Source: Paramoeba atlantica (Eukaryota; Discosea). Taken from it: a stretch of DNA of 64,000 bases. The stretch is from the NCBI GenBank assembly GCA_977017575.1, contig CDRNVI010000037.1, positions 1 through 64,000 of the forward strand. The letters are read 5' to 3'. A model generated the notes under the pieces. It saw only the letters and a program-made list of their open reading frames with translations, ran no database searches and was not told where the DNA came from. A program made the position numbers and the translations under genes. Shown in pieces: positions 38,413 through 47,241 of this stretch. Every line of letters starts with the position of its first letter. Positions within the stretch are counted from its first letter, which is position 1.

Positions 38413-41400
38413 ATACAGTTTCTGTACCTTGTTGAATTATTTTTCAATTTTGTACTAAACGTATCTTCCGGAGCATGGCCTCCAATGACCCCTTACCTGC
38501 TCCTGTCGCGCACGACGACCTCCCTCGAGGATCTGTCAGCGCGAGGCGACACAGTCAAGCGTTTCACTTTAGCAGAAGTCGCGCAGTATCTATGAAGCTG
38601 CGCTTATCAGAAAGCACACTCTGGTCTTACTTTCCTGACACACATGCAGCAGCTGTTTTCCTTACCGAAAAGAGTTTATTCTCGAGCGTACACACGGCTG
38701 AAGCTTCCCTCGGTAAGACCCTCCGAACAGGAGCCAAAAGAGATGATGGCTTAGTCATCGAGAAATGCAACCTGCAAGAAGTTATCGATCATGAAGCATG
38801 TGACTACGTGGAGTACCGAGAAATACAGGACCCCCATCGAATCTTCCGGCACGCGAGCTGGGCCTCAGCGTACAGCGACGAACACTTGGATCTTTGTTCT
38901 CACTATGCCTCCGCTCAGACATTTGGAAAGGCAGTTCTGAAGAAACTAAATGGGTGCAACGTACCCGGTCTATCCCATCTTTCAGTACGACATATAGCCC
39001 CTGTTAACCAGACGGAGAACCAGTCTTGGAACCGATGTTCAATCACATTCGACGCCCCTTACAAAATCAGAGCCGGTGATCACTCCCTACCACTCCTCAA
39101 CAAACCCGACAAAACTCCCATGCCCTGTGCCCATCGATGCCGCAATAAAGCAACATGCCTACATCCATGCTGCAAAATTATCGACACGACACCTGCCACC
39201 GCAGACCCAACCTTAACAGACGATGTACCTTTCACCCAACCAATGACGACAGTCAACCCAAGCACTCCTGTCATGAATCCTGAAAGACGTCCCTGTCGGC
39301 ACACATGTCGAGACAAACAGGCATGTGGACATATATGCTGCAAAGTGGGAGTACTCGTTGAACAGAGTACGTCTACGCACACACATCATGAGGCGCCATC
39401 CAGAGCGGGAGTTCCTCATAACCACTTCCCTCCTCCCTTAGTTAACACCCGTAACCACCCCGCTACGCCGTCTGCAGGAATAGAGAGCCCGGGGTCCGGC
39501 GATTCTCGTGCACCCCCATCACCAATACCAACCAATCCTGAGCACGTGAACCTGCGCAACTCGACATCCAACATCCAGTACCGTCCGTGCCTGCACCAGT
39601 GTAGTGACAAAACGATGTGTAAACATCAATGTTGCAAAACTGGGGTTCGTGTCTCCCCAGAGGAGGCAACGAACGCGAGATGGTCACTAAGGGGTCTTCT
39701 TCCCTGGCCTAACCAAAGTTCCAATGCCCCGATAACGACGAGGGCCTCGTCAACGGAGAGAAATATCACAGCTGAGACCCTTCGAGACGACGGAAATAGG
39801 CAAAGACAAATCCAGCAAATGGAACACCCAACAAGTAATACAGGACGCGAAACCGGGCTCCCAGAAAGCACACCTCAAAGTACCAGTAGCGGAGTACTGC
39901 AAGGAGAACGACGCCGTCCATGTGCGCATAAATGCAATGACAAGACACAATGCAAGCACGATTGTTGTAAAAAGGGGGTGCTTCTTAAAGCTGGAGAGAT
40001 GGTCTGCTCTGCGCTACTATGGACAGCGCGTGGACTCGCTGGTATCCCAGACAACCCTCCGATAGCGCGCGATGCTCCCGTGACGCAGTCAACTGTTCGA
40101 ACCGAATCAACAGAGTCCACGAGAAGGATAAATCACACTCGGGTGAATCCCGGTGAATTCCCAGTGTATGTAATTCCTAAGTCTCCCGAACAGCAACAGG
40201 TGCAGGAAACCACGGAAGTTCCCCTTCCATTACCTCTATCAGCCCCCGATACCTCCCTAGCAACACTGCTCCCAGAAACAGTCCTCCGAGCAACGGCTCC
40301 CGATACGACACCTGCGCAAGAATACCAAACAATACTTCAGAGAGTCGCACGAGCTCATGAAGCTACCGAGAGTTCTACACCTACGCCCTCTGAGCTTGAC
40401 ATTCTGTTGCGGACATCACGCACTATTGCGGGGGGCCGCGCACTGGTGCGCTTCAATGACCAGCAGTGGAGCCAGGTATTATCAAAGATTGAGGTGCGCT
40501 GTAGGGAGTTCCTGCGACCTGCAACGAACGCGGACGATGCACTGCTTAAAGCGGATATACTATCGGCCATACTGTCGGTGTCTGTCTTCGAAATCGCTCA
40601 AGAGATTGACCCTAGGCGAGGTTTCATGCTCCGTACAAACATGGGCCACGCAAAACGCGGATTGCGCCCACTGGCCATAGACAGAACACAAAAACAGCTT
40701 GTTGCACACATTCGCCAACTAAAACGTTCACTTGCCTTCATGCATGGCGCAGAGCGCAACAAGCAGAGAGGGATGATCAAGCAAGCAGAAAAGGCGCTGA
40801 AGTTCTACGAAGAAGAAGCCACTCTTCAGAAACAAGAAATCGAACGCAGATGGGCCCTCACCCGTTTCCAGCGAAATCCCTGGACAGCCGCTGGTATGTG
40901 TCTGGATAGCCATGAGGAAGAGGCGCGTGAACACGGTACAACCTTCCCAACAGCGTCCATGAGTGAAATCGAAACCTTCTTTGCGGAGTCTATGTCTAAA
41001 CCCGAGACCAACTATACCATTCCATCCGACGAGTTCCTTGGCCCACGCCCGCTAGAATCCATGAATTGGACAGAAATTGATGCCGGTACTATTGCTGCTG
41101 CATTGGTCTCGAAACGGGCAGGCGCCGCTCCGGGATCAGACACCGTGACGAATGCACTTCTGAAACGTTGCTCAAGCATCTACATCTATATCGCACAAAT
41201 TTTTAATGATGTCCTTCAATTCGGTATCTGCCCACTTACGTGGAAAACTGCTGTAACCCGACTGATACATAAAGGTGGCGATCCTAAGCGCATCGAAAAT
41301 TGGAGGCCAATTAGCCTCACCAGCTGCCTTGGAAAGCTCTTTCACTCCATTATTGGACACCGAATCCTTCAACACGCCCTGGAGACGAATGCGATCGACA

Positions 41401-43465
41401 CAACTATCCAGAAAGGCTTTCTTCCTGGTATGAATGGAACGGTAGAGCACACTCAAGCCCTATGTGAACTCATTGAGCACCAACGAAGCCATAAACGGCA
41501 ATACTGTCTTTCCCAGTTCGACATTAAGAACGCATTCGGATCGATCCCTCATAATATTCTCTTCCAGTCTCTCCGTTGGGCCCGCGTCCCCTCACCCATC
41601 ATCCAATACATTGAAAACCTTTACCATAAGGCCTCTCTCCAAATCAAATGCAGTGAAGGACTCACCAAACCAATCGAAGTCGGACGGGGCGTACTACAAG
41701 GTGACACTCTCTCCCCAGTACTATTCAACCTCTCAATGGAGTTGGTGCTGCGTTTTGTCCGGTCTAGCTGTCCAAAATACGGTATTACATGGAACGACGA
41801 CGAGGTGTTCCTCAAGGCTTTCGCCGACGACCTTACCATTCTCACGAACACTCCCAAAGAAATGCAAAACGCGACCCATGTTTTGGTGAAAGCTTTATCC
41901 CGTGTAGGAATGAGGCTCAATGTGCAGAAATGCAGGATGCAACATATGGCAATGACTACAGACTCAGGTTACATGACTCGCCGCCCGCAGATATTGGTCG
42001 ATGGCGCCCAAATCCCCCACATTTGCGACCAAGGCAGCACATTCTTAGGAATGACACTCGCCCCGGGAGCCCAACAAGGGAACATTCTCTTCCAAAAGTT
42101 GCGGGCCCGCATACGCACGTGGTTACGAAATATATCTAGCAGCGCCCACGAACTACCGGCCCGTTTATGGATCTACAACAATGGTATTATCTCCCGTCTT
42201 CGATACTGCTTTGTTGTGCACGCGTGTCTTAGTTTTAATCACGTCCTGCGCCTTCAAAGGTATGCAACGAATGCGATTCGGAAATGGCTAAATCTCGCAA
42301 AAACGGCTACCAGCGAGCTCTTATACTCCCAACACGGTTGGAACCTCACCAGCCTATCCAAACTTTGGCTCCTCTGTGCAGCAGAAACGGCGAAACAGAT
42401 GGAAAAATCCCGCGACCCCGCGGTTCTGCATGCATTGCGCGTCAGGATACGGAGGGAAGAAAACAAACGGTCATCTGGACATGTACGCCCACCTTCCGAA
42501 ATCTACAGCACAGATAGAAGTGAAGTACGAAGAATGATTGGCGAGGAATATGAGAGACACCTCTGCCAAGCAGTACAGCGCCGTACCTCTGTTGCCGGTC
42601 AATGGTTCCGCATAGCAACCGAAGAAGACTTAGCTAAGGACTTTGCCGCAGCACTTTGTGATTTGAAAAGCGAGAGCCTCTCGCGTTTCACAGCCTCCGT
42701 CCTGACACAAACTCCCTTGCCGACACGAGTAGCACTCCGCAAATGGGGAATGTCGAGCCACGTAAACGACGAATGTCCCATATGTGAAACAGAGCGGCAA
42801 AGCACCCGGCACGTTCTCTCTGGCTGCGCGAAATCCTTAGAGCAAGGGAGATACACCCTGCGACACAATATGATCTTACTAGCCCTCGCAAACGCTGTAG
42901 CGACCTCTCCGTCGACGAATGCGTTCCATTTCGATCTTCCACAGTTTTCCACTGTCCCGACTTGGCTCACGGAATTAGATACAGAGCTCAGACCGGACGG
43001 GTGGGTAAGGCTGCATAATGGTGAGGAATACATAATAGAGCTAACTTCTCCATGGGAAGAGAACTTTTCACACGCCCACGACCGCAAAGTTGCGAAATAC
43101 TCCAGGTTGTATCATACAAGGAAACTGCAACACCCACGCACGTTTCTCTTGGTGTTCGAGGTGGGTGCCAGGGGGAAACTTGCTAGCTCCATTCGACTGC
43201 TCAACTCTCTTTTTATGGGAGAAAAACATATTGTTTCTGAGTGTCGGAAGGAAATGACGAGAAGTGCCCTGCGTGGCAGCTTCATCATATTCCAAAAACG
43301 CGACTCAAAGACCTGGAACAATGAAACACAGTTTGCTGAGGTCGCCTAAAGGTGAATGGATACCACACGTTCTGTGCGTGTGTTCTGGACATTTTATTTT
43401 CCTGTATCCATTCATAACCAATCTCTGCACTATAAGTGTATGACAAATAAATAAATAAATAAATT
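38413..43465 (+). mobile_element. LINE retrotransposon (RLE type), ~5.05 kb
   Basis: A non-LTR retrotransposon inserted in sense into an LRR gene. It has a short 5' leader, one long ORF (38475-43349), a 115-base 3' UTR and a tail of about five AAAT/ATAA units (43442-43463). The host gene continues directly after the tail. A possible target duplication is only AATTGT (present around 38402 and 43462); the exact junctions are ambiguous by a few bases. The ORF is full-length, so the insertion is recent. The C-terminal restriction-like endonuclease places it with the R2/NeSL/HERO side of LINEs rather than APE-type elements. Confidence 0.9.
38475..43349 (+). CDS. LINE polyprotein: zinc fingers, reverse transcriptase, endonuclease
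   Basis: 1624 codons, open throughout. Residues about 215-503 carry four spaced copies of a Cys/His motif, RPC.H.C.DK..C.H.CCK.GV (first copy slightly degenerate), the type known at the C-terminus of HFM1/Mer3 helicases. The reverse transcriptase (about 870-1160) has WRPISLTSCLGKL, FDIKNAFGSIPH, GVLQGDTLSPVLFN and the catalytic FADD (about 1115-1118). A CCHC knuckle CPICETERQSTRHVLSGC lies at about 1434. The PD-(D/E)XK-like endonuclease follows (PDGW ... EYIIELTSPWEE ... DRKVAKYSRL, about 1505-1550). All catalytic motifs look intact, so the copy may be active. In the family the endonuclease nicks target DNA and primes reverse transcription. Confidence 0.9.
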   Translation: MASNDPLPAPVAHDDLPRGSVSARRHSQAFHFSRSRAVSMKLRLSESTLWSYFPDTHAAAVFLTEKSLFSSVHTAEASLGKTLRTGAKRDDGLVIEKCNLQEVIDHEACDYVEYREIQDPHRIFRHASWASAYSDEHLDLCSHYASAQTFGKAVLKKLNGCNVPGLSHLSVRHIAPVNQTENQSWNRCSITFDAPYKIRAGDHSLPLLNKPDKTPMPCAHRCRNKATCLHPCCKIIDTTPATADPTLTDDVPFTQPMTTVNPSTPVMNPERRPCRHTCRDKQACGHICCKVGVLVEQSTSTHTHHEAPSRAGVPHNHFPPPLVNTRNHPATPSAGIESPGSGDSRAPPSPIPTNPEHVNLRNSTSNIQYRPCLHQCSDKTMCKHQCCKTGVRVSPEEATNARWSLRGLLPWPNQSSNAPITTRASSTERNITAETLRDDGNRQRQIQQMEHPTSNTGRETGLPESTPQSTSSGVLQGERRRPCAHKCNDKTQCKHDCCKKGVLLKAGEMVCSALLWTARGLAGIPDNPPIARDAPVTQSTVRTESTESTRRINHTRVNPGEFPVYVIPKSPEQQQVQETTEVPLPLPLSAPDTSLATLLPETVLRATAPDTTPAQEYQTILQRVARAHEATESSTPTPSELDILLRTSRTIAGGRALVRFNDQQWSQVLSKIEVRCREFLRPATNADDALLKADILSAILSVSVFEIAQEIDPRRGFMLRTNMGHAKRGLRPLAIDRTQKQLVAHIRQLKRSLAFMHGAERNKQRGMIKQAEKALKFYEEEATLQKQEIERRWALTRFQRNPWTAAGMCLDSHEEEAREHGTTFPTASMSEIETFFAESMSKPETNYTIPSDEFLGPRPLESMNWTEIDAGTIAAALVSKRAGAAPGSDTVTNALLKRCSSIYIYIAQIFNDVLQFGICPLTWKTAVTRLIHKGGDPKRIENWRPISLTSCLGKLFHSIIGHRILQHALETNAIDTTIQKGFLPGMNGTVEHTQALCELIEHQRSHKRQYCLSQFDIKNAFGSIPHNILFQSLRWARVPSPIIQYIENLYHKASLQIKCSEGLTKPIEVGRGVLQGDTLSPVLFNLSMELVLRFVRSSCPKYGITWNDDEVFLKAFADDLTILTNTPKEMQNATHVLVKALSRVGMRLNVQKCRMQHMAMTTDSGYMTRRPQILVDGAQIPHICDQGSTFLGMTLAPGAQQGNILFQKLRARIRTWLRNISSSAHELPARLWIYNNGIISRLRYCFVVHACLSFNHVLRLQRYATNAIRKWLNLAKTATSELLYSQHGWNLTSLSKLWLLCAAETAKQMEKSRDPAVLHALRVRIRREENKRSSGHVRPPSEIYSTDRSEVRRMIGEEYERHLCQAVQRRTSVAGQWFRIATEEDLAKDFAAALCDLKSESLSRFTASVLTQTPLPTRVALRKWGMSSHVNDECPICETERQSTRHVLSGCAKSLEQGRYTLRHNMILLALANAVATSPSTNAFHFDLPQFSTVPTWLTELDTELRPDGWVRLHNGEEYIIELTSPWEENFSHAHDRKVAKYSRLYHTRKLQHPRTFLLVFEVGARGKLASSIRLLNSLFMGEKHIVSECRKEMTRSALRGSFIIFQKRDSKTWNNETQFAEVA

Positions 43466-43853
43466 GTATATGAATCGTTTCCACGGACGCCTTGATGTAA
43501 GCCTTCTTCCGGCGGGCATAGAGGTCATCAGTTTCGGTTCGAACAGTTTTGAAGGAAAGTTTGATTTTTCTACTTTACCTACAGCGTTGACGTCGGTCAT
43601 GATTGGTAGGAACCAATTAAGCGGTTGCTTGAACGTTTTAGTGCTACCTTCTGAATTACAGACTTTATGGATAGAAGAAAATTTCTTTGACGGAATAGTG
43701 AAGCTTGATTTATTGCGGCTTCAATGCGCGAATTTGATTGCATTTAAAATACATGATAACTATTTTACTATAGAAGGAAACTCGACCAAGCACGCTTGGA
43801 TTCTGCACCCGCAAAAAGTAGGTAAAAGAAGTAGTAAAAAAAAGATTCAGTAA
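43466..43853 (+). pseudogene. LRR gene, 3' part, after the LINE
   Basis: Continues the gene begun at 38074: YMNRFHGRLDVSLLPAGIEV, then LPTALTSVMIGRNQLSGCL and LPSELQTLWIEENFFDGIV, in frame and without stops to a Lys-rich end (GKRSSKKKIQ). Joined to the upstream part the interrupted repeat would be of near-normal length, give or take two residues. The absence of decay supports a recent LINE insertion. Confidence 0.8.
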
Positions 43854-44246
43854 GACGGACCGCAATGTGTATAGGAATGGGAGCAATCGAAATAATACTA
43901 CTGTAACTACATACTCAATACTACTGTGACTACTGTGTGTACGGGCCGTTTGGCCGAAATCCGCGGCACTAGTGGGGGGCACAGAGTGTATTGTAATCTT
44001 GCATGGGAGTACGTACTTTTACAACAATATATGGCTTTTAATTAATAGATGATTCATACTATGTACTATACGTATGTAGGGTTCCATTGCGGTGGTTGTA
44101 AAACTACCGCTCTACACTCGATTATTGAAAAAAAAGTGAACAAAAACAGTGAAAATATAAAGAGGAACACAGTAATATAATAGAAGAAAAAAATATAAAA
44201 GGGGGCTCCGGTGGTCCAAAACTGAAAATTTTTTTTGAAAAAAATA

Positions 44247-44325
44247 GGGGGTCCATGGGGGGGGTCCATGGGGGGGGTCCAGGGGGGGGGTCCAGGGGGG
44301 GGGGTCCAGGGGGGGGGGGCATGGT
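44247..44325 (+). repeat. G-run tandem repeat (GGGGGGGTCCA)n
   Basis: Five to six degenerate units of GTCCA(T)GGGGGGGG with G-runs of 7 to 11. On the + strand it has strong G-quadruplex potential. Other strand correspondingly C-rich. Confidence 0.85.
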
Positions 44326-44911
44326 CGAGCAAATTTTTTCGAAAAAATTAGTTTTCGAAAAAAAACCGCAGAAAGGGTAGCCGGGGTCTTGGCGCGCATT
44401 TTCCACCCCCCTACCCGGGGGTGACCCCCCCGCGTATCCGCAGGACGGGTCCGCCAAGTTCGGAATTTTTCGGAAAAATTTTTTTGAAAAAAATTTCAAC
44501 TTGGCGAAAAAAATGACAAAAAAAATATTTTTCCAAAATCGTTTCCCCTATTGTATTTTGATAGTTTGGGACCTACACTAGCTTTCTACGCAGTTGTTTT
44601 CGCAAGGTATCACTTCTTCGAACTGTGGTGCGCCCCTCAAAATGACCCATTTTTGACTAAAAAAGGTGAAAAAGTATTTTTCGGACCTAAAGGGGCATTT
44701 TTGTGTCGAAAGAATGGTATGGTTGGAGTCGCATTCTCTACCCAATACGTTCAGTAGGCTTTCATTCATGCCTGCGAGTGATTTCCCACGCGCAAATGTC
44801 GGATTTAGTGCTCTGAGAGCAAAAATATGCGAAAATGACCCCATTTGTACCCGAAATTCGGCTATTTTTGGCTATAATCTTTCCGTTTTCCCGGCTAAAT
44901 TTTCTTTTTTA

Positions 44912-45006
44912 GGCTCTTCGTTAAACGCGGCGGTAGTTTTCAACGCGAAGCGCGCAGCACGAGTGACTTCTAAGTTGAAAGCAACCACCGCGTTTAACGA
45001 AGAGCC
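44912..45006. mobile_element. 95-bp foldback element, TA-flanked
   Basis: Ends GGCTCTTCGTTAAACGCGG and its inverted copy, arms of about 38 bases with a few mismatches. TA lies immediately outside both arms (44910-44911, 45007-45008). Small enough to be almost all hairpin. No coding capacity. Confidence 0.7.
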
Positions 45007-45203
45007 TATATTATTCCGTGTGCGTGCATCTACGGACACGTAGTGGAACTAGATGTCGTAGTTATGCAGTCAGGTAAACATACCTCAATCCATTCTTCGG
45101 TTAAAATACTACGAAAATAGTTGCTTGTCTTACTTACAATAGTATAATTATCTTCTTAATTGTCTTGTATAATTATCTTCTCATAATTGTATAAGAAGAC
45201 CCT

Positions 45204-46145
45204 ATGTCCACTCCAGAAATTTTACTTGCAGCCTACTCCAGTCAATTCCTCTCCACCGTGTTGTTCTACCCGTGGCGCGATCTCATGAATCTACCTGGGC
45301 GACTCGAATGGCGCAGACCAAAAGACTTACACGCGAGTACCCCTCGAAACACGGCCACGGACCCTACGTTTTACACCCGTCGGTGGAAAGGAATGATAAG
45401 AAATCCGCAGCAGCCTGCCCTTATTGCCCTGTTTCCCACTGCGCTCTACTACTGTGTAATATCCGGAAGCTCCGTGACTCCCGAGCACACAACCGCACTC
45501 GTCGCATGGCTCGTCACAGGCACCGTGACGCATGCCATTGGCACCACAACACTGCCCATCCTCTCCCACCGTATGGCGGATACCGACCACAAAGGTCGGT
45601 TTATGTACGGCTCCCTCTCGCACTGTATAACGCAAAGCACCGCGCGCCTGGGGTACTGCAGCTGGCTCTCCGGGCTCTCCTTCCAGGTTCCCATCTCGTT
45701 TCTTGCGCACACCGTGCCGCTGTATCTGCTGTGTGCCTCCGAGAATGCCAAAGGAAGGGTGAAAACGCAAAAACGACAAAGGCGCGGTAGCAACGTGTGG
45801 TGCACAACCGCGTGTTTCTTGAAAGACTGGTGTACGGGCACACTTTACAGCGTCTATGGTGTCCTAGGGGCTGCCCTGTTTAGGGTGATGCGCAACAGCA
45901 CGACGAGAGGGCAGTACAATGTGATTCTGCCGCTCCCGGGGCATTGGGTGCGGTATGAGGCCCAGGCCTGGCGAGAGGCCACCCGCACGTTTCAGAGCTG
46001 TTGCCACCGCGATGGGGTGATTTCGTATTTGGTCCAACCTGGGGGGCCGAATTCGGTGCTGCGGGTGATGAGCAAGACGTCCCTCCCGTTTGGGTTCTCA
46101 TGGGCCGTGTACCGAACACTTGGAGGACCCACGAGTGTGTGGTGA
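45204..46145 (+). CDS. Divergent mitochondrial-carrier-like membrane protein
   Basis: 313 residues. Three weak carrier-like units are visible. The first has FLSTVLFYPWRDLMNLPG (P-x-[D] signature). The middle one has a GSLSHCITQSTARLGYCSWLSGL segment, laid out like the matrix helix and GLYRG region of carriers. The third has FQSCCHRDGVISYLVQPGGP ahead of a terminal hydrophobic helix. Between them are hydrophobic segments (LIALFPTALYYCVISG, VPISFLAHTVPLYLLCA). The canonical PxDxx[KR] motifs are mostly lost, as in MTCH/SLC25A46-type proteins of the outer membrane. Assignment is tentative; it may be another polytopic family. Confidence 0.45.
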   Translation: MSTPEILLAAYSSQFLSTVLFYPWRDLMNLPGRLEWRRPKDLHASTPRNTATDPTFYTRRWKGMIRNPQQPALIALFPTALYYCVISGSSVTPEHTTALVAWLVTGTVTHAIGTTTLPILSHRMADTDHKGRFMYGSLSHCITQSTARLGYCSWLSGLSFQVPISFLAHTVPLYLLCASENAKGRVKTQKRQRRGSNVWCTTACFLKDWCTGTLYSVYGVLGAALFRVMRNSTTRGQYNVILPLPGHWVRYEAQAWREATRTFQSCCHRDGVISYLVQPGGPNSVLRVMSKTSLPFGFSWAVYRTLGGPTSVW

Positions 46146-46326
46146 AAACGAAGTTGTGGGTTCCCCTTTCAAAGTAACGTGCTCTTACCGTAACTGTGGA
46201 AGGTTATGGTGCTCTTGTGAGTTGTGTTTTGATTATAAAACAATAATTTGTGATTGCATGATTTGGTAGTCGAGTTTCTATTGTATTTGCGAAAAAATAT
46301 CCTTCTATATTCGCATTCTTTTGCCG

Positions 46327-47241
46327 ATGTTTTCGCTGATGACTTCTGGAATGTATACGGAAGACATCAGCATTTCGGAAATTTCTCGTGATTCATCCTC
46401 AAAGACACGTTCTGGAAGAGTCCAAGGTGCTGAGTTGCCTCCGGAATACGATCTGCAGCGGCTTGTACAATTTTTTGATAACGCTCAAGATTTGTGGGAT
46501 ATGGATGCACCAGCAAACGAGTGGTATGGAGTGACATGTACAAATACGGGGAAAATCTCTGTCATTGACTGGAAGTCATATGAATTGGGGGGAGTGTTGC
46601 GGAGTAAGTTCTTGCCTCGTTCCCTGGAGTTCCTCCATCTGACGGGAAACAGTTTTTCAGGAGAACTGGATTTGTCTGTACTTCCACCGTTAATTCAAGT
46701 GGTTTACCTTTCAGACAACGCATTTACTGGGGGCCTAGACTTGGATCACTTACCAGCTTCGGTAGAATATTTAGATGTTCATGACAATCTCTTTCAAGGA
46801 CGAATAAATCTCATGTCTCTTCCGCATTCCCTCATTTCTTTAAATTTGTCACACAATAAACTGTCAGGAGCTGTATCTCTTACCAGTCTTCCGCGTAAGC
46901 TAACTGATCTTGACCTTTCACGAAACTGGTTTTCTGACGAAATCGATCTAACGAATTTGCCAGCGGGATTAAGATGCCTGAGTCTTCACCATAATCGCTT
47001 TTCAGGTCGTCTTGAAATGACGAAGTTAGCCCCTCGACTGGACAGAATGCTCTTGGGCAGTAATTTATTCGAAGGATACACTGAGTTGACTAGTTTGCCG
47101 AAGAGTTTGGTAGAACTTGATCTTAGCGACAATGAAGGATTAACGGGAGAGATTGATCAGAGACGAGTAGCCACGTTTTATTTAGGTTTAAGAATATCAG
47201 GCACGAAAGTAGCTGTTCGGGGGTATCAGTCACGAAGGTAG
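46327..47241 (+). CDS. LRR family protein, member 6
   Basis: 304 residues. Signature TRSGRVQGAELPPEYDLQRL, then DLWDMDAPANEWYGVTCTN (first Cys replaced, second kept). Eight regular LRRs follow (LPRSLEFLHLTGNSFSGEL, LPPLIQVVYLSDNAFTGGL, LPHSLISLNLSHNKLSGAV, LPAGLRCLSLHHNRFSGRL, LPKSLVELDLSDNEGLTGEI). The cap ISGTKVAVRGYQSRR matches the GT.I.V end of other members. The first 20 residues are only mildly hydrophobic (MFSLMTSGMYTEDISISEIS), so secretion is uncertain. Confidence 0.87.
   Translation: MFSLMTSGMYTEDISISEISRDSSSKTRSGRVQGAELPPEYDLQRLVQFFDNAQDLWDMDAPANEWYGVTCTNTGKISVIDWKSYELGGVLRSKFLPRSLEFLHLTGNSFSGELDLSVLPPLIQVVYLSDNAFTGGLDLDHLPASVEYLDVHDNLFQGRINLMSLPHSLISLNLSHNKLSGAVSLTSLPRKLTDLDLSRNWFSDEIDLTNLPAGLRCLSLHHNRFSGRLEMTKLAPRLDRMLLGSNLFEGYTELTSLPKSLVELDLSDNEGLTGEIDQRRVATFYLGLRISGTKVAVRGYQSRR

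Larger units (their letters stand above)
43854..45203. other. Repeat-rich intergenic tract
   Basis: No supported gene in 1.35 kb. It contains a G-run tandem repeat (44247-44325), several runs of A/T-rich palindromic text such as TTTTTTTCGAAAAAA near 44330-44370 and 44460-44500, and a 95-bp foldback element (44912-45006). Short open frames here have no domains. Confidence 0.6.
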
